Assembly (NCBI GenBank): GCA_036924285.1
Contig: JAYKYS010000015.1
Coordinates: 5,828,001 to 5,892,000 of the forward strand
Origin: Asterella californica
Taxonomy: Eukaryota; Streptophyta; Marchantiopsida; Marchantiales; Aytoniaceae
Length of the DNA: 64,000 nt
Reading direction: 5' to 3'
Below, in pieces: positions 20,952 through 31,600 of this stretch. Below the pieces are notes generated by a model. The model was given only the letters and a program-made list of their open reading frames with translations. It searched no databases and was not told the DNA's origin. How positions within the stretch are numbered: the stretch's first letter is position 1; every line of letters begins with the position of its first letter. The position numbers and the translations under genes are program-made.

Positions 20952-22886
20952 ACGGATAAGCCATCCATGATCGGTGTCTATGGGCCATCTCCCACGCTTG
21001 TACAGCTCCTTAGACATCAGATTAATCTCTGAGCCGTGATCAATCAATGCCACCACAGGTTCCTCCAGGTCTCCCAACTTCACCAAGGTCTCAGTGGTTG
21101 CTCTTGCCCAATGGTTATGAGAGTAATGGCTCTTCTGCGATGCTTCCACCTCATCTTCAAACCTCACGTGCTGATCTGATCTTCCCTCTGATACTTGAGA
21201 GCAGTAACCAGAAATCTCATCTTCCTCATCTTCCGACAGTTTGGTCCCTAGAGCGTTAAGCGTAGCTGCTTCACCCAAAATCTGACGTTTCCTCTTGATG
21301 ATATCTATGATAACCTCATGGAACTCACGCTTTGCTATCCCAAGAATCTCACCCAAGGTAAACTCAACCTTCCCATTCAAGATACGGTTCTCTAACACCT
21401 GCTTCAAGTCTGTAGCAATCTCAATGTCAGACTGAAGCTTGTATGCAGGCATCTTACCCTTCTCCTTGCTTCTCTCCTTCTCCTTTGGTGTTGTAGATGG
21501 TAGATCCTCCATAGTTTCCTCCCGAGTAGGTGTTGTCTCCTGCCTTGTCTCTGGTCTAGCCCTTTCACTCCTTGTAGCAGGTCGTTTGGCCGTAGAAGCC
21601 TCACCTGCATCCTCCCTCCTGCGTTTTTCTTCTAGTACAGCTTCATGCTGACTTCTTGCAACATAAGCATGCACTGACATAGTATCCACAGGATCATTCC
21701 ATCCTGTAGCTTCTCGAATTGAGTTGCCAACCTTTCGTAGCACATCCTTGTCTAGCTCTGTTCTAGCTACGGACCGCACTACATCAGACCACAACCCAGC
21801 AGTCCATTTCTCTCTCTCCATCTCCACTTTCACTCCACAAGTAGCAGCATTCACAAGAGAAACAGCATGTGATGCTGATATTTCATTCACAAGTCTCTTC
21901 ATACCACCCTTGCCAAAGTTGGTTCCCAACATCATCCCAGTATCTCTCAGATGGATCTTACCATCTTTGAAGAAGATCAGATCCTTCCTCAATGCATCTG
22001 AAAACTCTCCGCAATCTCTTCTTACATGGTCTAGGCTATCACACCATATACAACGATGAACAAAGCCTTCTCTCATCTGAGTTCTCTGCATAGCAGGCTG
22101 TACATTCTGCTCCTTCTCTTCTAACCTAGTGAGCTTAAGCTTAAGCTCCTTCATACCCTTAATCAACTCATCAAGCGGTGAGTCTTCCTCTCTAGCAATT
22201 ACCAAAGCAGGCTTAGTAGGCAACTGCTTGACAGGAATTATCAGAGGTGCTGCTTCACTTACCACCACCTTGTCCCTTCTTCTCTGTCTCTTGGCCAGCA
22301 AAGAAACAGCCTCTTCAACCTCCTTCCAGTCAGTTTTCAATCCTCTCTCCTCACTCTTGTCTTCCAACAACAGCTCAAGCTTCTCCTGAATAGTCACGTC
22401 CGCTGCTTGTAAGAAAAGCTCGGTCTTCTCCACCTCCAGTGTAAGCTTCTCTGTCCTAGAAAGCTGAGCATACTGACGATCAAACTCCCTTAACAACTCA
22501 TTTACAGACAAACCTTTGTTAGGCTTAACCACCCACTCCAAGAACGTTCTCTTGGTCACCCTCTCTGAATCTTCAGTGTAGTACTCCTCCTTCAAAGCTC
22601 GCATAAAGCTCTCCCAACTCTGTCCTTGCTGCTGCTTGAGCTCCTTCACACGCCCACGAATCTCAAGGACAACAGCAAGCTCAAAGTTCTCCACCATCTC
22701 CTTCTCAGGCACCTTGTTCACCTCCATCTCCCTAGCATAGTATCGCACATACTTGGAAATATCTGTACCCTTGAACTGGTCCATCTGGTGCACCACAGAT
22801 TGCAACGCCTTGGTTGCTAACACCTCCTTCCTCTCTGTGCTCTGCTGCTGCTGCATGAACATGGAAAAAGCCTGGAACATCTTCAT
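20952..22886 (-). pseudogene. N-terminal part of B gag-protease (capsid, zinc knuckle, start of protease)
   Basis: Structural polyprotein of element B. The first 170 residues match a retrotransposon gag core (MDQFKGTDISKYVRYYAREM, KEEYYTEDSERVTKRTFLEW, VNELLREFDRQYAQL). A CCHC knuckle follows (CIWCDSLDHVRRDC), then a charged region (TPTREETMEDLP, KEKERSKEKGK) and the protease active site LIDHGSEINLMS. The usual D-T/S-G is D-H-G here, and the same in copy A. The frame is interrupted at 20951 by the insertion; translation across it gives only a few foreign residues. The left end of the gene is probably truncated, since 12 bases upstream of ATG 22886 LTR sequence begins. Confidence 0.88.
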
Positions 22887-22898
22887 CGTAGCAGTAAC

Positions 22899-23165
22899 TT
22901 AAATTACTTAAAACGACACGTAGCCCCAAAAAATAACTTAAATCAGCTAGAAAGCGTGCATGGGCGACACGCAAATACAACCCATGAGCTTAAGCCCTAT
23001 CAACATGGTAATCAACCTACTAAGACTCAAAATAGTGTTAACACCGTATGCAAAGGTGTCAAACATATACATAAACGACTAGAAGTAATATAAGCTAACT
23101 TCTAGAACTACTAAACTCAAGCGTCGGAGTAGAAATATAACATGTAGCCGCCAAGTAGCGCGACA
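22899..23165 (-). mobile_element. Truncated 5' LTR of gypsy element B
   Basis: About 267 bp identical in type to the U3 end of the complete LTR (ACTTAAATTACTT through TAGCGCGACA). The rest of the LTR, primer-binding site and leader have been deleted, joining U3 directly to gag. The outer boundary GCGACA abuts GCGTCAAGAAG, the end of H pol. Confidence 0.85.
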
Positions 23166-23188
23166 GCGTCAAGAAGTACTGGACGTAA
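23166..23188 (+). pseudogene. Last codons of a second H pol
   Basis: Matches 2883-2905 to the TAA stop. It marks the right flank of the minus-strand block and shows that a second H pol end lay here. Confidence 0.85.
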
Positions 23189-23209
23189 ACAGAAGTGCAG
23201 AAACCACTG

Positions 23210-23231
23210 ATGTTTGCGGGGACGCAAACAT
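23210..23231 (+). other. Hairpin before H LTR no. 2
   Basis: Nine-base stem ATGTTTGCG / CGCAAACAT with a 4-nt loop. It corresponds to 2927-2947, with a different loop and one extra pair. Confidence 0.6.
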
Positions 23232-25263
23232 GTGAGGGTGGGCGTATGTGGTGCCCACAAATTACAGGAATCACGAATTTTTGAAATTTTTAAGAATAAT
23301 AACTTGTTTGTATAACTGAAGAAGCGTTGTTACTTAAGGTTACGTCTTCCTTAACAGGAAGATGATCTTAAGAGCTGTTTGTAATAAGAAGTTGACTTCT
23401 TCGGAAGACGACCGTCTTTGGAAGAGCGTCTTCCCAGTTGCGTCTTCAGAAAACGGGAAGACGGCGGAAGATGAGAAGACGGCGGAAGACACCTGTCTTC
23501 CAGAAGACAGCGACCGCGAAGGACCAACCACGAGTTTTCGGGTAAGACAGTAGGTGTACCTACTGGGACGCACCGAATAGGTAGGTAGGTCAGGAAGACA
23601 CCCAAGGTCGAGAACTCCTAATCTGCGGGGAAGATGCGTGAGGAAGCACATTAGGCGCATTCCAACTTCCCGCAGCACATCGCGCTTGAAGAAGATCGAT
23701 TGAGAGAGTGAGCTTCGCGAGCTAGCATTGAGAGAGGACATTCAGGTAGGAGAGAACAAGTTGGCAGCTAGGCGAAGGGTGAGATCGAATTGCGGGAGCA
23801 CAAACAGCAGAGAGAGCGAAGGCGTTTATGTGGAGTCTCCGAGAAGCTGACAGTGGAGAGTGGCGAGTAGAAGCGAAGGTGGAATCGAGGTGTGGACCAA
23901 AATTGACAGCAGGCGCAGTCGAGAGGAGTCGCATTGGAAGCTAGGACAAGAGCTAGAAGCGCGCGGAGGTCGAAGACAACTCGGGGAGCCGAAGAAGACT
24001 GTAGAGGTTCTTTTCCCTGTTCTTTCCCCTTCCCACTTCTTCTCGCCATTGTCTGGTACTCCCCTCGCTTCCTCGATTGTGTGCAGGCAGCCTGATCGAT
24101 TACCCCCACCCCCCATTCTTTCTATTTGAGACATTGGGCGCGGAAGCGCTGCCCAATTTCTGGCAAGACATCTCCTTGCTTCTTCCCGAGCTCAATTCGA
24201 GCTTCCCTACCCCTAGTCTTCGAATTGGAGAACCCAACTATCAATTTCCCTACCCTACTACCTCTCTACCCCCGAAACTTGGAACAGAAGACGATTCGGA
24301 AGATGGGAACATCTTCGGAAGACGCTTCTTAAACTTGACTGTCTTCGGAAGATCGTCTTCGGAAGTCGACTGAACACAATTCGTATCAAGAGTGGATTTG
24401 CTTTGCTTTTGTGTTTAGAGAGACTTGGTACGAATCCTGAGAGGTGTGGTGAGTTGTTTTGTTATTTCGAGAAGTTGGAAGTCGGGAACTAGGCCTGTGC
24501 CTCCCGGTCTTCCAAGCTTCTCAACTCCTCATCTTCCTAGAGAGACTAGAAGACTGGAAGGTTGGCAAAATGAGCGAGAAGACGCGAGGGTCCATTCGGG
24601 TCTCTTCTGTCCGACCCATAGCAGCCTATTCCTTCTTCTTCCCGAACTTAGAAGAGAGTTGTGAGAAGTCTTGCTGGCAGAATTTGGAGGGAATGGTCGA
24701 GGGTCATGTCTTCTCATCATGCAGCAAGCTTCTTCTGAGTGCGTATGAGAGGTGAGAAGTCAGAAGAACAGAGTGCAGTTGTCTTGAGTCTGTTGTGAGG
24801 ATAGATTGCGCGTAGGAAGAAGAAGACATGTGAGACCAGTGAAGGGAAGTCTGACTTCGGGAGGTCTTCCGAGAAAGACATTGAATCGAAAGCTGTCCCG
24901 AGTGTCTTCCCAGAGGCCACTGTCACCGCAGGAGCCCGCAACCATCTTCTGAATCTTTCTTATACTCTACTTCTCGCATATCTTGTATTTTCTGATAGGA
25001 AGTAGGATGTAATGCAAGGTGGGTTGTCTTCTTGGTAATCCATGCGAGGCCTTGCTTAGACAGGATTGTTTAGATATAGCTCGGAAGACGAGAGCTATCT
25101 AGGAAGTACTGTTAGAATCCCGGAAGACGGAGTAGCTGTCTTCTGGAAGACTAGTTTCGTCTTCTGAGAAGTAGAAGCTAGACTATGGACATTCGGGAAG
25201 GACTGAGCCCTCAGCTCATAGTAGGTGCTTGTGGTTTAGTGCAACAATCTTCCAGGTACGTCG

Positions 25264-26174
25264 ATGCATCCGCGGGGCTTGGTGTTACCAGCGGCAGAAT
25301 TGGCCGAGGCCACTCCTTTCCTCAAGGAGTTGGGTCTCGACTTCTTCCTGTGGGATTGGAACCTCGCAGATCAAGGGCTTCTGGAGGAGGTGTGGGCAGC
25401 GTTACCACCGCGTAACCGTGTACTTGCGAAGGCAGGAGTAGCTCGGGGAAGACCGTCAGCTGAGAAGACGCAGAGGGAAGCAGCAGAGACCCGTGCGCAG
25501 AAGATGTTGGCACAGTCGGTGGAAGCGCTTCGAAAGAAGTTCAACTACACCGCGGGTAGGAAGTTACTTACCTTAGCTAGAGGATGGGACAGCGAGTCCA
25601 AAGCGATGTTGGTGGAATGTCGGGAGAGCATGTTCAGGTACTTGGATAGACAGATAGAAGGAGTGAAGACACTTTATGGTCTTCCCTCGCTTCCGACACC
25701 TGCCACCGCATCTTCCCACGCTCCAGCACCATCGACTGGATCCGGAATGGAGAAGGAGGAGTTCGATCTCGCTGTGCACTTGGTGGTGACAGCGTTGGAA
25801 GACGAGAAGACTCCAGAAGACGTCCCGGAAGACAGGAAGACGAGCCGTCTTCCCAGGTATTCCGCGTGGAGGAAGCGACTTCCCCGGATCCCAATGAGGT
25901 CCCCATGGTCCCTAGTCCCGCACCCGTGCCTCAGAAGACGGAAGAAGCACCGGTCGACTCCGTTTCCCAGAAGACGCTTCTGTCTTTCGAAGCAGAAGCC
26001 GAAGCCGAGGAAGACGCAGCAGCAGCGACAGCAGGGCCAGCAAGAGACGAAGAAGAGGAAGCCACCTCAGTGACACCCGAGGTAACTGCAGGGCTTTCTA
26101 GCTTATCAGAAGCCGCATTAGGAGCTCCGATAGGAGCAAATCAGGTAGAGATTACCTCTGTGCAATCTGAGTAG
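25264..26174 (+). pseudogene. Deleted ORF inside H LTR no. 2
   Basis: Same ATG and N-terminus as at 5164 (MHPRGLVLPAAELAEATPFL). After GRPS it jumps to AEKTQREAAETRAQKMLAQ because the segment matching about 5363-6730 (most of the globular and central region) is deleted in frame. A frameshift near 25840 moves the true C-terminus (EEATSPDPNEVPMVPSPAP..., acidic, ending SVQSE at 26174) into another frame. This supplies the C-terminal tail that LTR no. 1 lost at its junction. Confidence 0.65.
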
Positions 26175-26360
26175 TTAGTAACTCCATTTCCAATTCCAAA
26201 TATAGTAGAATCGAACATGCTATCTTAAGGATGACAGTTTTCCCATGTAATATTAGTTAGGACACCATGTGGCAGCATAGGTAGCGTAGGAAGGACAAGG
26301 TGGATGGCCAATTCGGGCAGGGGAACCGCTTGCATGTGAGGTAGCAACCTCCTGTCAGCG

Positions 26361-26538
26361 CCTCTCTCTCCCTGGTGGTCGCCTCCCCTGGTTCTCACGG
26401 CGGCAGCATAAGTAGGATAGCAGAGTAGGAGATAGAGCTCTGCCAGTTCTGCCAGTTCTGTAGAATTCTGTAGTAACCGAACATACACACCGATTCTACA
26501 GGCAGGCAGGCGAGACACATTAGAGCAGAGACAGTCTT
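26361..26538 (+). repeat. LTR segment also found at 4056-4235
   Basis: Same 180-bp sequence as in LTR no. 1, including GTTCTCACGGCGGCAGCATA and CAGGCAGGCAGGCGAGACAC, here about 200 bp after the ORF stop. Flanks differ beyond 26538. Confidence 0.75.
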
Positions 26539-27804
26539 AGCGCACTACACCCGTCGTTGGAAACATACGAATAGTCTTGGAATATACCGGAGGGGTCTGC
26601 ATACTCGCACCAGCAATGGTTCGACGATGTAGATAGAAGTAGTGGACAGTCTAGGAACAGGGAACGGCATCCTCGTGCAGTCCTGTTAGCTAGGCTGGTG
26701 TGTCGAGGAGTAGACGCAGGAAGTAAAGGGAGTGAGCTTCCCAATGCCATTGTGACTTCTTCTCGGGGAATAGATTGTGGATTTGAGTGCAGAAGCTTTG
26801 TCCATGTCTTCTGGAAGGTGGGTTCATTGAATTCGCTCCCAATTCTGCATGGGAAGTGTTCTTCTTGAGTGGCGGTGACTGTCAACAGTTGTGGAAGTGT
26901 AGCTTGACTCGTTCAGTAGAGCACTTGGGATCTACGTACGAACGGTCTTCTGGGTAAGGGATCCCAGAAGACAGAGCAGTCAGAGCAGCGAAGTGAAGAA
27001 GAAAGAAGCCTTCTTCCCGCAACAGAAGACGACATCCTCGAGTAGAAGACGGTGCAACAGTACTCACGTTTGTTGTCTTCCTCCCCAAACTATTACAAGC
27101 AGGGATGGCTTGTTAGTCAGGATCCGGACTAGAAGCCTGTCGGAATCTTAATTTACTCTTTTCATCTTGTTTTCTCTTGTTTGGCTTTTCTCATCTTCCC
27201 CATCTTCTCTGATCTTCCCCATCTTCTTACCTTCTTCTAGTGAGTTTCCGATACTTCTATTGAGCTTCCGTGAAGGTGAATGTCGTTGTAGTGCTGTAGG
27301 AAGACAACTTCCGTAGGCAGAAGCTTGGGAAGGCTACAGGGGACATACACCCTGTGATTAATCTAACTCGTTGGAATGTGAGTGTGAGAATAAAGTGTAA
27401 CGACCGTTGCTAGTCGACTTCTGCGAAGCCGGACAATCTTCTGGAGGTGTGAGAAGACGAGTTGAACCCCCAGAAGACGAGAATCGCTTCGGGAAGACGA
27501 TATCGAGAAGACCGGAAGAAGCAATCTGGAAGCAGGAAGATCGTCTTCCCGAACTTCTCTGTGAATAGTTGTGTGATATTGTAATTGGTAGTTGTTTGTC
27601 TGGGTCCAGAGCACCATTTGGCGTGTCTGGAAGACGTGTGATTTTGTGTGGTTTTGTGAGAAGACGGGATTTCTAGGCAAAACCCGTGTGTTTGTGTGTT
27701 TGAATAGATCTTAGAACTTAGAGCAGCGTTACTTGTGCAAATCCTCTGTGGGAACGATATCTTGTATACTAAATGGGCAAAAGGAGAAATCCTTCGTCAC
27801 TACA

Positions 27805-29031
27805 TTGTTCAACTTGGGTTTTCTGATTATGGTTTGATGACGAAGTTTGAGTTCTCTTCCTTCTCCTGTGGGAAGTATGAGCAAGAACCACGTGGAGCTG
27901 AAGCACATCGATCGTGTAATGTTGCATGCTTTTTACGTTTCATATGTTGTATTAAGTTTAAATTTCATACACTTTCACTGTGCGAAGATGTTTGATGTAA
28001 TTTGTATAAAATCATGTCACGTTTCAAGAACAATGAACATTTTTGAAGTATTAACGTTTGAAATCATCTTGAATTTACGTTTAATGCAATTCAATTTTAT
28101 GTTTCGATTTGATTTTGTTCGCAAAGATGTTTGTGAATCACATGACGTTTGAATGGTAGTAAATTTCGTATATAATTGTCGTTTCAAAGCGTTTCAAAGC
28201 ATTTCAAAGCGTTTTTTGTTTTTTATTTCTTCCAGTTTATACATTTCTCCGTGCACTTTATTGTTTCATGCGTTTTGCACGTTCATAGAGTTGCACTTGG
28301 CAAAGCTACAACATGTTTCTGAAGTGTTTGTTGTTTGAAATCGTTTGATGTTTTCGTTTTATGCTTTTCAAATTTTGATAATCTGATGTTGCATTCATTT
28401 TTTGTTGGCACCACGAGTTTTTGTTTGTCAAAGAGTTTCATGTTCTACATATATCATCGTAGGTCAGACTCCGTTTGATCATGTGATATAAACCTGAAAA
28501 ACATCAAAGAAAGCTTTGTTGGAAAACTTCATGCAATGTTGAATTTACCTCGGAATATATACAACTGGTATTGATTTACTTTAATGCTTAAAGAAAAATG
28601 CTATAAAATAAAAGTCGTAAATAAAATTTATTATATATTATATAAATTAAATTAACTATAATGGTAAAATTAAAAATTTTGAAAATATCAAATATATCAA
28701 GACAATAAATGCAGAAGATAAAATAGATCTTGAATTCTTGAACGTTACGTCTGTTGTGTAACTAGATTATTTAGATATAAAATGTTCTTAGAACTTTACC
28801 GATGTTGACAGATTAAACTGTTGGAATTGTCGTGCTTTTTGACGATTCTCCCTCAGCAGATGCAGTTTCCCTGGTCTGTTAAAAAAAAGTTAGACGTTCA
28901 ATGATGTCATTATATTAGTGGTTTTTAATATTCGATAGCGATTCTTATATTGATGCAATTAATTGTGATGACATCAATCAATGTTTAAAAGAAATTATTA
29001 AAAATCATCATAATACTTGTACAACTGAAAA
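27805..29031. other. AT-rich DNA without a gene
   Basis: Base composition drops sharply after the LTR end. Short open frames only, none recognisable. Contains the 10-mer repeat at 28181 and a strongly AT-rich patch at 28600-28700. Confidence 0.6.
28181..28210 (+). repeat. Tandem 10-mer GTTTCAAAGC, three copies
   Basis: Two exact copies followed by one with a single change (ATTTCAAAGC). Confidence 0.8.
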
Positions 29032-29433
29032 TTAAATAAAGTATAAATTGTATACTTGATCAAATCCACAAAAATCACCATTTGAATTAAACGAGAAAAT
29101 TCCTGCTGTTGTGATCTCCTCAATTTGATCTAGTAGCATATCTCGATGGTTGTCGCTGTCGTAATTTTGGACAACCTCTGTTTCCACTAGGCCCGTTAGA
29201 TCTTGGAACCAATTATCTTTTGCATGGACCATGTATTGTTTACCATTGGAAAGATCTTCCACATACCCTTCAATCCATGACACAGGTCGTAACTGACAAT
29301 CCATATTACAACCTTCGCAAAAACCTTGAAGATGATTCAAATCTTGAATTTGTAAGTGCGTCGAATTGCACGTGACGCATGTGTACTTGCTGGGTCTGTC
29401 ACCAAAATTACGTGGTCTGAAAGTACCACGTAC
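29032..29433 (-). CDS. Putative last exon of an unrecognised spliced gene (Cys-rich)
   Basis: Open from an acceptor-like TTTAG at 29434 to a stop at 29032, about 133 residues. Four cysteines in two pairs (CVTC and, about 20 residues on, CEGCNMDC) suggest a zinc ribbon. The next residues (RPVSWIEGYVEDLSNGKQYM) could begin an OB-type barrel. The order zinc ribbon then OB strand resembles DNA-binding domain C of replication protein A large subunits, a weak inference. Possible upstream exons on the same strand are 29525-29770 (donor GTATAT), 29884 to about 29975 (KFEITIVDGDSEEDKMT, then GTAAG) and 30441-30623 (Lys-rich). Their joined frame could not be settled, and one has an in-frame stop in one reading. 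Confidence 0.35.
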   Translation of the reverse strand, partial: VRGTFRPRNFGDRPSKYTCVTCNSTHLQIQDLNHLQGFCEGCNMDCQLRPVSWIEGYVEDLSNGKQYMVHAKDNWFQDLTGLVETEVVQNYDSDNHRDMLLDQIEEITTAGIFSFNSNGDFCGFDQVYNLYFI

Positions 29434-30799
29434 CTAAACACATGGAAAGAAGTTATAAACATAAGATATATCTGCGAATAGGAAAGCTGATTCAGATTAT
29501 TCACATAAAAAATTGATTATATACCTTGATGTTTTTGTTTTCTCTCATGATATGTGCTTTTTGCACTCTTTTCAAAACATCAACTCTCGATTGGACCGAA
29601 GGAGTTGCCCCTATAGTAGCTGCGTGTGTATGCAGTTTTGGAAGATCATTTTTTCTCTCGTGGACAAAATCTGTCTTGATATAGATTTCAAGTGCAACAA
29701 TACCGCATGTCCAGAGTGAAAACGAGTTCCAATATTTTTACTCTGTTACGAAATCATAATGGATGATCAACTGCAACATGACACAAAATGTGTTAGTCTA
29801 GAAGTTTCATGAATAGCAAAATTTTAAATCAGTTGCGAAATAAATTTATAAACGTAAGTTATTTAATGTACATAATTACTTACCGTCATCTTGTCTTCTT
29901 CAGAATCACCATCCACGATTGTGATCTCAAATTTTTGGTATTCATTTTCACCGTGTATAGCAATAATGGCAACCTATATGTCTACTGTCGTGAATCAAAT
30001 AGTAAGGTGACGCATGCACATTCGGAGAGGCATGAAGTGTCATTTGAAAATTAAAACTCCAAGGCATAATTGTTTGGAAAGTTGTTTGCCCATCGATCAA
30101 GAGGATGAATTTGACATCCCCTCTGTAACTGAGAGTTTTTACTGGCCTCTCTACCTGTACTGCCCCACGACCAAAGTATTGTATCCTACAATACGTATTT
30201 TTATTCACTTTATCTGACCAATTCAGCGTTGTTTCCTTGGGCACTACATGTAATAGTCTTTATCATACGACGATCAACCATATCGAATAAAAGAAATGAG
30301 CTTTTCGTTATAGATCTATTAATATTACCATATTTGTGTAGTATAATATCTTTCAAATATATCATTTCTTTTTGTATATTCTATATTATTTATTAATACT
30401 GATAAGTTTTTATCTACAGTTGGTGTTTCAACTGGAACAATTATCTCTTGTTCTTTTTTTTCCTTTTTGGAGACTTTATAGGAGATGATGGAGCAAAACT
30501 TGGCTGCTTCAGTATTTGTACTATGGGTTCACTCCCTTCTGTATCATCAGTGGAAATCTTTTTTATTTTTCCTTTTTTTTGACGTAGTGGAATCCATTGT
30601 ATATATGAATCTGAAAGACGCACATAATATCACTTTCTATCCAAGATAGATATAATATATACAATCATGATAATAGACAAAAAGCTATTTCAATTAGATG
30701 TGTTAGGTCTTACCTTGGTGACTACAAGCAGTAGTTCTGATCTTGTAAGCTTAGTTCAGAGGTACAAAGTCGCTACGAAAGAAGGTCTTGCTTTGGATC
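29434..30799. other. AT-rich region with possible upstream exons
   Basis: Holds the candidate exons named for 29032-29433. The minus-strand frame 29948-30244 has QVERPVKTLSYRGDVKFILL, which also looks coding. Between them only AT-rich intron-like sequence is seen. Confidence 0.35.
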
Positions 30800-31600
30800 G
30801 ATACTATCACTTTACTTCACCTGCAAAACATAATCACAGATGAAACAAAGTCTATCTGCTGTAAATTCATCCATAGTCCTCAAGAACAATTCTATCTTCT
30901 TAGCATGCAACGTCAACTTTTTCAGACTAGAAAGCTACTAGTACCTCTTATCAATCTCATGGATCAATTCATTCAATCTCATGGTACGCCCAAGCTGATG
31001 CTCTATCCAATCAAGGAATGTCCTCTTCATGACTCTATCAAAATCTTCTTCTAGAAATTCATCCCTCAATGCACCTTCAAAAAGAGTCCATCCTCCTAGA
31101 TGTCTCCTCTATAAATTTCTCACTTTCTCCTTCAGTTCAGGAACAACAGTCAACTTAAAACTAAAAATTACCTCAACTTTAGGTGCTCTCACCAGTTTCA
31201 TTTCACCCACATACTCTCATAAGTACTTAGTAATGTCTCTGTCATCAAATCGTCCACATCGACCTAAAACTGCTGGTAGAGTCTTTGTTGATTTCTACTC
31301 AACTCCTCCAATTGCAGGTTGCTGCTGAATCTGAGCAGCCACTGCTTGAAGAATCTAAGTTATCTCAACAGCAAGTTGTGCACTTGTCACTGGAGCCACA
31401 GTAGGTCCCCCTTGAGGACCAACGCCACCTTGACCAAGAGTTCCTTAAACAAGAATACCTTGAGCAAGAGCAACATCCTCGACGGCACCACCATGACCAT
31501 CTTTCTCACTCAATCTAACAAATTCTCCAAATCAATCATCCCAAGGTCTCTCAGTGGAAGCACCAGATGTCGTGAAGGGAGTCTTTCTTGAGGAGGGCGG
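30800..31600 (-). pseudogene. Decayed Ty3/gypsy gag
   Basis: On the minus strand, with several stops, the translation follows B gag step by step: RFDDRDITKYL with QFKGTDISKYV, FKLTVVPELKEKVRNL with FELAVVLEIRGRVKEL, FEGALRDEFLEEDFDRVMKR with MRALKEEYYTEDSERVTKR, TFLDWIEH with TFLEWVVK, and LTLHAKKIELFLRTMDEF with LTLEVEKTELFLQAADV. Upstream (31340-31600) is a Gly/Gln-rich N-terminus. At least five stops are present. It is an older relative of the B family, not a copy of B. No pol or LTR could be recognised next to it. Confidence 0.7.

Larger units (their letters stand above)
23247..27804 (+). mobile_element. Long LTR no. 2 of element H (3' LTR), with ORF inside
   Basis: Starts TGTGGTGCCCAC after the pol end, hairpin and purine tract. 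It aligns with LTR no. 1 over 2963-7214 apart from two deletions (around 24329 and 25459). It continues for 1.6 kb past the ORF, remains GAAGAC-rich to about 27690, and has GTGGGAACGAT at 27749-27759 as in the solo LTR. The right end is tentatively CACTACA at 27804, after which the sequence becomes AT-rich and unrelated. Because genomic flank rather than gag or pol follows, the ORF lies inside the LTR. Confidence 0.7.

Noticed and set aside
28181..28210. CRISPR-like short repeat
   Set aside because: Three adjoining 10-mers without spacers in a eukaryotic genome; a simple tandem repeat.
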